This document shows, piece after piece, positions 45,170 to 53,460 of a DNA stretch of 64,000 nucleotides. Both the position numbers and the translations under genes were made by a program. This stretch comes from Dokdonella fugitiva (GTDB lineage Bacteria; Pseudomonadota; Gammaproteobacteria; Xanthomonadales; Rhodanobacteraceae), in assembly GCF_014138265.1 (NCBI RefSeq), contig NZ_JACGXL010000005.1, positions 310,001-374,000 of the forward strand, written 5' to 3'. The stretch's first letter is position 1. Every line of letters starts with the position of its first letter. The notes beneath the pieces were generated by a model. The model had not been told where the DNA came from. It did not search any database and was given only the letters and a program-made list of their open reading frames with translations.

Positions 45170-47125
45170 ATGAGGACGATCCTGCTGCTCGCCGGGCTCG
45201 CGACCGCGCTGCCCGCGCACGCCATATTCGAATGGAACGCGTACGGCGGCGACGGTCGTGGCCAGCGCCATGCGCCGCTCGCGCAGATCACGCCCGCGAA
45301 TGTCGCCCGGCTCGAACTCGCGTGGTCGTTCCGTACCGGCGAGCTCGGCGACGGCTTCGCGCGGGCGCGCGCGGCGCTCACGTTCGAAGCGACGCCGCTG
45401 ATGATCGACGGCACGCTCTACTTCGACACCGCGACCGGCAAGGCGTTCGCGCTGGATGCGGCGAGCGGCCGCGTACGCTGGCAGTTCGACGCGAAGGTGC
45501 CGCGCGGCCTCGACTATTCGGAGATGGCTTCGCGCGGCGTGAGCTTCTGGCGCGACGCGCATGCGGACACCGCTGCGCCATGCGCGCGGCGCATCCTGTT
45601 CGCGACGATCGACGCGCGCCTGATCGCGCTGGACGCCGCGGACGGCAAGCCGTGCACGGACTTCGGTCGTGGTGGCGAAGTCATGTTGTCCAAGGGCGTG
45701 CGCCTGTCGGAACGGCGCGTCGGCCAGTACGAAGTCACCTCGCCACCGGCGATCGCCGGCGATGTCGCCGTGGTCGGCTCGTCGATCGGCGACAACGGCG
45801 GTACCGATCTCGAACTCGGCGTCGTGCGCGCGTTCGACCTGCGCAGCGGCCGCGAGCTGTGGCACTGGGATCCGATCCCGCGCGCCGCGAAGGTGCCCGC
45901 CGATGCGGCCGATCCGGACTTCGGCGAAGTCGATTCGCAGCAGGCGCACTGGACTGGCGCGGCCAACGCGTGGGCGCCGCTCGCGGTCGACGCCGAGCGT
46001 GGCCTCGTGTTCGTCCCGACCGGATCGGCGAGCCCTGATTTCTTCGGCGGCGTGCGACCGGGCGACATGCAGTGGGCGAACTCGGTCGTCGCGTTGCGCG
46101 CGGCGACCGGCGAATTGGTCTGGGGGCGCCAGCTCGTGCATCACGACCTGTGGGACTACGACGTCGCCTCGCAACCGATGCTCGTCGATCTCGAACGCGA
46201 CGGGCGCAATATCCCCGCGCTCGTGCAGCTGCACAAGACCGGGCAGGTGTTCGTGCTCGACCGCGAAACCGGCGAACCGCTGTTCCCGATCGAGGAGCGC
46301 TCGGTGCCGCAGGACGCGGTCGAGGGCGAAGTGCCGTCGGCGACGCAACCGTTCTCCGCGTTGCCGCCGCTCGTCTCGCACGCACCGGTGAAGCCCGAGG
46401 ATGCATGGGGCCTCACGTTCTGGGACCGCAACGCCTGCCGCGATCGCATCGCCGCGTTGCACAGCGAAGGCATCTACACGCCGCCGAGCCTTGCCGGCAC
46501 GATCGAGCGCCCCGGCTACGCGGGCGGTTCGAACTGGGGCGGCGGCGCGTGGGATCCGCAGCGGCGGTTGCTGGTCGCGAACGTGATGGAGCTGCCGTTC
46601 GTCGTCGCGCTGATCCCGCGCGACGAACTCGACGCGCAGTACGACTCGGGCACGTACGAAGGCTGGGAATTCGCCTCGCAGCGCGGTACGCCCTACGGCA
46701 TGCGGCGCACGCTGCTGAAGTCGCCGCTCGGCGCGCCGTGCACGGCGCCGCCGTGGGGCAAGCTCGTCGCGGTCGACCTCGCCCGCGGCACGATCGCTTG
46801 GTCGAAGCCGCTCGGCACGTCGCGCGATCGTGCGCCGTGGCCGTTCTGGGACATCGAAGGCGCACCCGGCATGGGCGGCCCGCTCACGACGGCAGGCGGC
46901 CTCACCTTCATCGGTGCGACCACCGACAACTACCTGCGCGCGTTCGACACGTCGACCGGCGCGGAAGTCTGGACGATGCGCCTGCCCGCCGGAGCGCAGG
47001 CGACGCCGATGAGCTACGAAGCGGGCGGACGCCAGTACGTCGTCGTCGCGGCCGGCGGTCATGCGAAGCTCGGGACGACGCGGGGTGACTATCTGCTGGC
47101 GTTCGCGTTGCGTGAGGGCGAGTAA
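45170..47125 (+). CDS. Soluble periplasmic PQQ-dependent dehydrogenase (glucose/quinate dehydrogenase-like)
   Basis: A 651-residue quinoprotein with a signal peptide (about 1-18) and an eight-bladed propeller: AWSFRTGELG, TFEATPLMIDGTLYF, the signature VWGRQLVHHDLWDYDVASQP, YDSGTYEGWEFASQRGTPYG and GGPLTTAGGLTFIGATTDNY. The wording matches membrane glucose and quinate dehydrogenases, but their N-terminal five-helix anchor is absent, so this one is soluble. It oxidises sugars or polyols and passes electrons to the respiratory chain. A GGGAGGAAGG ribosome site supports the ATG at 45170. No PQQ synthesis genes are nearby. Confidence 0.88.
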   Translation: MRTILLLAGLATALPAHAIFEWNAYGGDGRGQRHAPLAQITPANVARLELAWSFRTGELGDGFARARAALTFEATPLMIDGTLYFDTATGKAFALDAASGRVRWQFDAKVPRGLDYSEMASRGVSFWRDAHADTAAPCARRILFATIDARLIALDAADGKPCTDFGRGGEVMLSKGVRLSERRVGQYEVTSPPAIAGDVAVVGSSIGDNGGTDLELGVVRAFDLRSGRELWHWDPIPRAAKVPADAADPDFGEVDSQQAHWTGAANAWAPLAVDAERGLVFVPTGSASPDFFGGVRPGDMQWANSVVALRAATGELVWGRQLVHHDLWDYDVASQPMLVDLERDGRNIPALVQLHKTGQVFVLDRETGEPLFPIEERSVPQDAVEGEVPSATQPFSALPPLVSHAPVKPEDAWGLTFWDRNACRDRIAALHSEGIYTPPSLAGTIERPGYAGGSNWGGGAWDPQRRLLVANVMELPFVVALIPRDELDAQYDSGTYEGWEFASQRGTPYGMRRTLLKSPLGAPCTAPPWGKLVAVDLARGTIAWSKPLGTSRDRAPWPFWDIEGAPGMGGPLTTAGGLTFIGATTDNYLRAFDTSTGAEVWTMRLPAGAQATPMSYEAGGRQYVVVAAGGHAKLGTTRGDYLLAFALREGE

Positions 47126-47163
47126 CGCGCGTTTCGGATTTGCCTTTCCCGTTTGCGGGAGCG

Positions 47164-47333
47164 GTAGGGTGGGACGCAGCGCGCGAAAGCATCCGGGTCG
47201 CGCGATGGCGCTGCGATGCGAGTCCCACCGCAACGATCCCGACGAAGCGGTACCGCGGTGTCGGCGCACGATGGGACTCGCGTCGCAGCGCATCGCGAGT
47301 GCACGCGTTCTCGCGCGCTGCGTCCCACCCTAC
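47164..47333. repeat. 170-bp nested inverted repeat with GTAGGGTGGGACGCAGC ends
   Basis: The left end GTAGGGTGGGACGCAGCGCG (from 47164) is complementary to the right end CGCGCTGCGTCCCACCCTAC (to 47333). A second pair lies inside: CGCGATGGCGCTGCGATGCG...AGTCCCA against TGGGACTCGCGTCGCAGCGC...ATCGCG. The whole could fold into one long hairpin. It sits between convergent genes (PQQ dehydrogenase, ending 47125, and Slp, ending 47373). It resembles a small non-autonomous repeat element; no transposase or target duplication is evident. Confidence 0.8.
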
Positions 47334-47372
47334 GCCGCGACGATGCGCTTCCGCGCGTCGGCGGCAACCCAC

Positions 47373-47870
47373 TCACCGGATCCCGACCCCCACGCCGACA
47401 CCGAAACTCCAATGGCCGCGGTCGTCGGGGAAGTCCCGCGGCCACAAGTGCACGTCGGCGCGCGCCACGCGCGGGTGAACGACCTCGCTACGGTCGATCG
47501 TGCGCAGCTCGCTGCCGGCGATGCGGCCGCGCAGGCTGAGCCAGCGGCCCGCGGGGTAGTCCATCGGTTCGACGAAGCCGGGCAGCACGAGCACGAAGCG
47601 TCCCTGCGACGGCGCGCGCGTGTCGGGACGCTGGCCGCGCGCGAGCGGATAGGCGACGAGCTGCACTTCGGTGGTGTCGGCGAGGTTCTCGACCGCGACG
47701 ATCTTGCCGCCCCAGACGACTTCGCCGTCGTGATAGCGTTCGGGGGCCGCGGCGACCTCGGCGATGGTCGGCGAGGTCGCGGGCCCGTCCTTGAAGACGG
47801 GCGTCGCGCAACCTGCGAGTGCGGCGAGCAACAGGATCCACGAGAGCAGGCGGAAGGACGGGCAGGGCAT
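47373..47870 (-). CDS. Slp family outer membrane lipoprotein
   Basis: A 165-residue lipoprotein. A signal peptide precedes Cys21 (LLLAALAGCATPVF), followed by an Slp-like domain: EVVWGGKIVAVENLADTTEV, RFVLVLPGFVEPMDYPAGRW and RDFPDDRGHWSFGVGVG. Slp proteins are starvation or acid-stress-linked outer membrane lipoproteins. The ATG at 47870 gives an ideal lipoprotein signal and shares the bases CATG with the start of the divergent GNAT gene. Confidence 0.9.
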   Translation of the reverse strand: MPCPSFRLLSWILLLAALAGCATPVFKDGPATSPTIAEVAAAPERYHDGEVVWGGKIVAVENLADTTEVQLVAYPLARGQRPDTRAPSQGRFVLVLPGFVEPMDYPAGRWLSLRGRIAGSELRTIDRSEVVHPRVARADVHLWPRDFPDDRGHWSFGVGVGVGIR

Positions 47871-48318
47871 GGGCGAGCACCACGAGCGGACGGTCGACGG
47901 CATCCTATTCTCCACCGATCGCGCACGCCTGGACATCGATTCGATCCACGCCTTCCTCGCGGGCGAGTCGTACTGGGTGCCCGGTATCCATCGCGAGCTG
48001 GTCGAGCGCTCGATCGAGCGTTCTCTCTGTTTCGGCGCCTACGAAGGCGAGCGCCAGCTCGGCTTCGCGCGCGTCGTGACCGACGGCGCCGGTTTCGCCT
48101 ACCTGTGCGACGTGTTCGTCGTCGACGCGGCCCGCGGGCGTGGGCTCGGCAAGCAGCTCATGGAATTCGTGTTCGCCCACCCGGACCTGCAACGCGTGCG
48201 CCGCTTCATGCTCGCGACGCGCGACGCGCACGGCCTGTACGCGCAATACGGCTTCACGTCGCTCGCGAACCCCGACAAGTTCATGGAGCGCTACGACGCC
48301 GACGCGTTGTCGCGTTGA
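47869..48318 (+). CDS. GNAT family N-acetyltransferase
   Basis: A 149-residue acetyltransferase similar to small amino-acid or antibiotic acetylases. LGFARVVTDGAGFAYLCDVF, then VDAARGRGLGKQLMEFVFAH (acetyl-CoA loop) and ARDAHGLYAQYGFTSL-like end (here TRDAHGLYAQYGFT). The ATG at 47869 overlaps head to head with the Slp start, so its ribosome site (GGGCAGGG) lies inside the Slp coding strand. There is no later in-frame start before the conserved region. Confidence 0.85.
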   Translation: MGEHHERTVDGILFSTDRARLDIDSIHAFLAGESYWVPGIHRELVERSIERSLCFGAYEGERQLGFARVVTDGAGFAYLCDVFVVDAARGRGLGKQLMEFVFAHPDLQRVRRFMLATRDAHGLYAQYGFTSLANPDKFMERYDADALSR

Positions 48319-48333
48319 GGCATGTCGCTGCAA

Positions 48334-48357
48334 CGCCTGCCGCGCGCGCGGCAGGCG
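48334..48357. terminator. GC hairpin between convergent GNAT and FG-GAP genes
   Basis: CGCCTGCCGCG (48334-48344) is complementary to CGCGGCAGGCG (48347-48357). It lies midway between two gene ends (48318 and 48369). No T tract is present, so terminator function is likely but not certain. Confidence 0.5.
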
Positions 48358-48368
48358 CCGTGATCCGT

Positions 48369-49784
48369 TCAGCCGCCGTCGAAGCCGTCGCTGAACAGTT
48401 CGTCGCGCGTGTAGAAGTAGGACGCTCCTTGGTAGAGGTTGTCGCCGACCTTGCGCCCGTACGCGCCGACGAGGAACGTGCCGCCCGAGATGCCGGCCGA
48501 GAAACCGTAGTACGGGAACAGGTCGGCCGGATCGCCGGACGGATGCTCGTACGCCTGCAACAGGTTCCAGTCGCCCGCGGCATCGAGGCCGAACAGGTCG
48601 ACGCGGCCCTGGCCCGAGCCGTAGCCGGGATAGGTGACGACCGCGCGATCGCCCGACAACGCGACGGACACCGCGTAGAAGATGTCGGTTGCACCGTCGG
48701 GAGCGAGGATCTTCTGCGTCTGCGTCCACGTGCCCGCGTCGAGCGTGAACGCGTAGAACTCGCCGAGGAAGCCGTTGCCGACCGGCACGCCGACCAGGGC
48801 GTGTACGTCGTCGTAGCTGACCGACAGGCCGAATGCGTCGTTGGTGACGCCATCCACCGCGACGATCTCCTGTGCCTGCGTCCAGCTGCCGCCGATGTCC
48901 TCGTAGAGGAACACGGCGCCCTGCGCCGCGTTGTCGCCCACCTTGGCGTTCGGCGAGCCGATCATCACGCTGCCGCCGTGCGCGGCGACCGCGTAGCCGA
49001 ACTGGTCGTTGGCGACGCCGTCCGGGTTGATGATTTCACCCGACGGTTGCAACGACTCGCCGGTCACGCCGGAATACGCGTAGACGGCGCCCTGGCCGAA
49101 GTTGCCGTTGATCGTCGCGGCATAGGCGCCGACGAACGCGTGATCGCCGTCGAGCGTGACCGCCGCACCGAAGTAGCTCTGGTCGGTGCCGTCGGCGGCG
49201 ACGAGTTTCTGCGTCTGCGTCCACGTGCCGCCCGCGTAGCGGAACACGTAGGTCGCGCCTTGTTGCGCGTGGCCGCCGACGCTCGCGAAGTGGGCACCGA
49301 CGAGCGCGGTGTCGCCCTGGATCGCGACCGCATAACCGAAGAAGTCGCCGGCGACGCCGTCGTCCGCGGTGAGCACGCCGGTCTGCACCCAGCTGCCGCC
49401 TTCGTTGCGGAAGATGTAGGCGCGACCGGGGCCGGCCGGAATGCCGCCGGTCGTCGATCCGGGTTGCGGCGCGCTGATGATCGCGACGTCGCCGTCGATC
49501 GCGACGGCGGCGCCGAACGTGTCTTCCTGGATGCCGTCGGTGGCGAGGATTTCCTGTTCGAGCCACGGCACACTGCCATTCGGGGAGGGCGCGGCGACGC
49601 GCGAGACTGCCGTCGGCGGGGTCCGCACATGCTGCAGCGCCGCGAGACGGGCCGGGATCAACGCCGGCACGGCGCTCGCCGGCGTGGCCACGCTGCTCGC
49701 GACGGCAGGCGTGGCCGCACTCGCCGCGACGATGGCGACAACCGCGGCGGCGAGCGGCAGGAAGGGATGCAGGAGCTTCGACAC
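48369..49784 (-). CDS. Secreted FG-GAP repeat protein with C-terminal LFSDGFD motif
   Basis: A 471-residue exported protein. A signal peptide is followed by about seven repeats of the type DTFGAAVAIDGDVAIISAPQ, DFFGYAVAIQGDTALVGAHF and YFGAAVTLDGDHAFVGAYA, which match the FG-GAP/integrin-like beta-propeller. No catalytic site is visible. It ends DELFSDGFDGG, the shared C-terminal motif. The GTG at 49784 is chosen because GAGGAAAC precedes it and a signal peptide follows at once. It is divergent from the CadC-like regulator. Confidence 0.85.
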   Translation of the reverse strand: MSKLLHPFLPLAAAVVAIVAASAATPAVASSVATPASAVPALIPARLAALQHVRTPPTAVSRVAAPSPNGSVPWLEQEILATDGIQEDTFGAAVAIDGDVAIISAPQPGSTTGGIPAGPGRAYIFRNEGGSWVQTGVLTADDGVAGDFFGYAVAIQGDTALVGAHFASVGGHAQQGATYVFRYAGGTWTQTQKLVAADGTDQSYFGAAVTLDGDHAFVGAYAATINGNFGQGAVYAYSGVTGESLQPSGEIINPDGVANDQFGYAVAAHGGSVMIGSPNAKVGDNAAQGAVFLYEDIGGSWTQAQEIVAVDGVTNDAFGLSVSYDDVHALVGVPVGNGFLGEFYAFTLDAGTWTQTQKILAPDGATDIFYAVSVALSGDRAVVTYPGYGSGQGRVDLFGLDAAGDWNLLQAYEHPSGDPADLFPYYGFSAGISGGTFLVGAYGRKVGDNLYQGASYFYTRDELFSDGFDGG

Positions 49785-49912
49785 GGATGTTTCCTCGCCA
49801 GCGTTGGGGGAGCACAAGGGATACGACATCGGCTATCGTCCGCCCTGTGCAGCGCCGTAGGCGTGGGTGTAATTTCCGTGTGATCCATGTGTGACGGCCC
49901 TGCCGCGTGACC

Positions 49913-52135
49913 ATGCTCGCGAAAACCGCAATCCTGGGTCGCGCCGTCTACCGGTTCGGCCCGTTCCAGCTCGACGCCGCGGAGCGCCGCCTGCTGCGCG
50001 ACGACGCCGAGGTCGCGCTCACGCGCAAGTCGTTCGACCTGTTGCTGCTGCTGGTCGAGCATGCGGGGCGGCTGCAGTCGCGCGAGGCGCTGTACGCGGC
50101 ACTCTGGCCCGACACGATCGTCGAGGAGCACACGCTCACCTGGCACCTCAGCGCGTTGCGCCGTGCGCTCGGCGACACCGGCGACGCGCCCGCGTACATC
50201 GAGACCGTGCGCGGGCACGGCTACCGCTTCGTTGCTGCGGCGCAAAAGATCGACGCCGCCGACGAGGCGGGTGCCGCCGAGGCGACGCCGCTGGCAGCCG
50301 AAGCGCAGCCCGAGGTCGTCGCGGCGCCTGCGGAGCCGGCGACGGCCCCCGCGCCGACGGCGACACCCGCGTCGCGTCGTATCGCGGCCGCGCTCGCGCT
50401 GCTCGCGATCGCGATCGTGGCGTCGTTCGCATGGCACTTCGACGTACGCGTGCCCGAAACGCCGGCTGCCGCGAGTGCACCGCCGCATTCGATCGCGGTG
50501 TTGCCGTTCGCCAACCTCAGCGCCGATCCCGCCAACGCGTATTTCGCGAGCGGCATCCAGGAGACGATCCTCGCGCAGCTGTCCGGCATCGGCGACCTGC
50601 GCGTCGTCTCGCGCCGCTCGACGGCTGCGTACGAGAGCCGCCCGGCCGACCTCGCCGACGTCGCGCGCGAACTCGGCGTCGCCAGCGTGCTCGAGGGCAA
50701 TGTGCAGAAGTCGGGCGCCGAAGTGCTCATCAACGTGCAGTTGATCGACCCCGCGAGCGGCACGCAGCTGTGGGCGCACAGCTACCGGCGCACGCTCGCC
50801 GACGTGTTCGCCGTGCAGAGCGACGTCGCCGAGCAGGTCGCGTCGGCGCTGCAGGCGAAGCTGCTGCCGGCGGACCAGAGCCGGTTCGCGCGCCTGCCGA
50901 CGCAGGACGCGCAAGCGTACGACCTGTTCCTGCGCGCCGAGTATTCCGCGTTGCAGGTCGAGATGGGCACGGCCAACGACCGCCACGCGGCGACCGCGCT
51001 CGCGCGCTCGCTCTACGAACAGGCGATCGCGCGCGATCCCGCGTTCGCGCTCGCCTACGCTCGCCTTTCCTACCTCGAAAGCCATGCCTACTGGCTGCCG
51101 CTCGACCACACGCCCGCGCGCGCCGCCGCGGGCTTGCGCGCGGCGCAACGTGCGCTCGAGCTCGATCCCGACCTCGCCCAGTCGCACCTGGCGATGGGCT
51201 ACGCGCACTACTACGGCCGGCGCGACTATCCCGCCGCACTCGCCGAGTTCCGCCGTGCCCTGCGCGACATGCCGAGCAACGCCGACGTCAACGCGTCGAT
51301 CGCGAACATCCAGCGTCGCCGCGGCGAGTGGGACGACGCGCTCGCGGGCTATCGCCGTGCCGAGGTGCTCGACCCGCGCAACCCGCAATGGTCGATGCTC
51401 GTCGGCGACACGCTGACCAACATGGGGCGCTACGCCGAAGCGGACGTCGCCTACGCGCGTGCGCTGGTGATCGATCCGCACAGCGCGACGAGCGCGATCA
51501 GCCAGGCGTTCTCGCGCGAGATCGGCGGCGATTCGCACGGCGCGGCGCAGACGCTCGCGCGCCTGCCGGCCGATGCGAATCCGGACGGGTTCGCGACGAC
51601 CGCGCGCTTCGTCGCGGCGTGGCTGCGCCGCGACGCGGCGGCTGCGCTCGCCGTGCTCGATGGCGCGCCGTCGACGATCGAGGCGCCGTGGACGCCGAGC
51701 TCGATTCCGACCGACCTGCTGCGCGCGCAGGCGTGGGAACTCGCCGGCGACACGGCTCGTGCGCGCGACGCCTACGAACACGCGCGTGCCGCGTTGCAGG
51801 CGCTGCTCGAGAAACAACCCGACGATCCTGCCGCGACCAGCCTGCTCGGCCTCGCCGAAGCCGGGCTCGGCCACGCCGACGCCGCGCTCGCGGCAGGCCG
51901 GCGCGCGGCCGAGCTGCTGCCGCTGGCGACGGACGCCGTCGACGGGCCGTGCTACCTGCTGTCGCTCGCCGAGATCGAGATCCGCGTCGGCGACCCGCGC
52001 AAGGCGGTCGAGCTGCTGCGGCACCTGCTCGACATGCCGGCCGGTCGCGAGATGTCGCCGTCGCTGTTCGCGCGCGATCCGCGCTTCGACACGGTGCGCG
52101 ACGCGGTCGGCCGCGCGGCGAAGGCGCAGCCCTAG
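49913..52135 (+). CDS. CadC-like membrane transcriptional regulator with TPR domain
   Basis: A 740-residue protein. An N-terminal OmpR-type winged helix (about 12-107: RKSFDLLLLLVEHAGRL, TLTWHLSALRRALGD, VRGHGYRF) is followed by an Ala/Pro linker, one transmembrane helix (about 157-175) and a periplasmic part starting SIAVLPFANLSADPANAYF, with TPRs after about residue 330. This one-protein sensor-regulator design senses an envelope signal directly. The target is unknown; the divergent FG-GAP gene is a candidate. A GTG six bases upstream (49907) could be the real start. Its stop overlaps that of the antiporter (CTAG). Confidence 0.87.
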   Translation: MLAKTAILGRAVYRFGPFQLDAAERRLLRDDAEVALTRKSFDLLLLLVEHAGRLQSREALYAALWPDTIVEEHTLTWHLSALRRALGDTGDAPAYIETVRGHGYRFVAAAQKIDAADEAGAAEATPLAAEAQPEVVAAPAEPATAPAPTATPASRRIAAALALLAIAIVASFAWHFDVRVPETPAAASAPPHSIAVLPFANLSADPANAYFASGIQETILAQLSGIGDLRVVSRRSTAAYESRPADLADVARELGVASVLEGNVQKSGAEVLINVQLIDPASGTQLWAHSYRRTLADVFAVQSDVAEQVASALQAKLLPADQSRFARLPTQDAQAYDLFLRAEYSALQVEMGTANDRHAATALARSLYEQAIARDPAFALAYARLSYLESHAYWLPLDHTPARAAAGLRAAQRALELDPDLAQSHLAMGYAHYYGRRDYPAALAEFRRALRDMPSNADVNASIANIQRRRGEWDDALAGYRRAEVLDPRNPQWSMLVGDTLTNMGRYAEADVAYARALVIDPHSATSAISQAFSREIGGDSHGAAQTLARLPADANPDGFATTARFVAAWLRRDAAAALAVLDGAPSTIEAPWTPSSIPTDLLRAQAWELAGDTARARDAYEHARAALQALLEKQPDDPAATSLLGLAEAGLGHADAALAAGRRAAELLPLATDAVDGPCYLLSLAEIEIRVGDPRKAVELLRHLLDMPAGREMSPSLFARDPRFDTVRDAVGRAAKAQP

Positions 52136-53319
52136 CCCTGCGATCGTGCGGCGGGCGCACGTCGCAGCAACAGCGACAGCACGGGCGGCGTCACGATCGA
52201 AGTCAGCAGCGACATCGCGACGATGACCGCGTAGGTCTGGTTCGAGAACACGCCCGCGGCGAGGCCGAGGCTCGCGATGACGACGCCGACCTCGCCGCGC
52301 GGCACCATGCCGACGCCGACGATGAGCGCGCCGCGACGGCCGAGCGAGAGCGCGCCGAGCCAGCCGCCGGCGAGCTTGGACACGATCGCGATGATCGTCA
52401 CCACCGCGAGCATCCACAGCGCGCTCGGGTCGGCGAACACGGACAGGTCGATCTTCGCGCCCGTGACGACGAAGAAGAACGGCGTCAGCAGCGCGAGCAG
52501 CGGTTGCATCTGGTGCTCGAGTTCCTCGCGCTGCGGCACCTCCGAGGCGATCATGCCGGCGAGGAACGCGCCGATGATCGCGGCGAGGCCGAACTCGGTC
52601 GACAGGTACGCGAGGCCGAGGCAGATCGCCAGCGCGATCGTCAGCGGCGAGAGCGGATTGATCGGCCTTTCGAGCCAGTGCGCACGAGCGCGCATCACGC
52701 GCGTGCCGACCCAGCCGATCACGACGACGAAGCCGATCGCCTGCGCGAGCACGAACAGCAGCCCCTTGATGTTGACGCCTTCGCCGCCCTGCAGCGAGGT
52801 GACGACACCGAGCAGCAACATCGCGAGGATGTCGTCGATGACCGCCGCGCCGAGGATCACCCGGCTTTCGATGCGCGACAGCGCACCGAGCTCCTGCAGC
52901 ACGCGCGCGGTGATGCCGGCGGAAGTCGCGACGAACGCGGCCGCGACGAACAGCGACTTGGTCCACTCGAAGCCATTGCCGTGCGCCCACAACGCGCCGA
53001 GCGCGAACGGCACGATCACGCCGAGCACGCCGACGAGGAACGCACTGCGGCCGACTTTCTTGAGTTCGTCCAGGCGCGTCTCGAGGCCGACCGCGAACAG
53101 CAGCAGCACGACGCCGATCTCGGCGAGGACGTCGAGCGGCGTGCCGGCGGCGATCTGTTCCGCGTTCACGAGGCCGAGGGCGGAGGGGCCGATCGCGCAA
53201 CCGGCGACGATCTCGCCGACGACGCCCGGCAGCTTGAGGCGCTGCGCGATCTCCGCGCCGATCTGCGCGGCGACGAAGATCGCGAACAGGCTCAGCAGGA
53301 TTTCGGCACCGTGATGCAT
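52132..53319 (-). CDS. CPA2-family cation:proton antiporter
   Basis: A 395-residue inner-membrane Na+(K+)/H+ antiporter with twelve to thirteen helices. Family marks are AQRLKLPGVVGEIVAGCAIG, GVVLLLFAVGLETRLDELKK, AAFVATSAGITARVLQELG, GAAVIDDILAMLLL (the Asp-Asp pair of the ion site) and GMVPRGEVGVVIASLGLAAG. The usual RCK/TrkA-N domain is missing, so it is a short, non-regulated type. The ATG at 53319 has GAGG nine bases upstream; the ATG at 53328 is an alternative. Confidence 0.92.
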   Translation of the reverse strand: MHHGAEILLSLFAIFVAAQIGAEIAQRLKLPGVVGEIVAGCAIGPSALGLVNAEQIAAGTPLDVLAEIGVVLLLFAVGLETRLDELKKVGRSAFLVGVLGVIVPFALGALWAHGNGFEWTKSLFVAAAFVATSAGITARVLQELGALSRIESRVILGAAVIDDILAMLLLGVVTSLQGGEGVNIKGLLFVLAQAIGFVVVIGWVGTRVMRARAHWLERPINPLSPLTIALAICLGLAYLSTEFGLAAIIGAFLAGMIASEVPQREELEHQMQPLLALLTPFFFVVTGAKIDLSVFADPSALWMLAVVTIIAIVSKLAGGWLGALSLGRRGALIVGVGMVPRGEVGVVIASLGLAAGVFSNQTYAVIVAMSLLTSIVTPPVLSLLLRRAPAARSQG

Positions 53320-53460
53320 GGGATTCATCCTCGAGGGCGACGTCCAGGAACGTGGCGCGATCGGTCGGGCGCGTCGCGTTGCGTTTTTTCGCCGCGCGCC
53401 CGATCCTACAGGAAGCGCAAGGCGGCACCCACGTCGCCGCGCCCGCGGGGGAGGTCGAGA

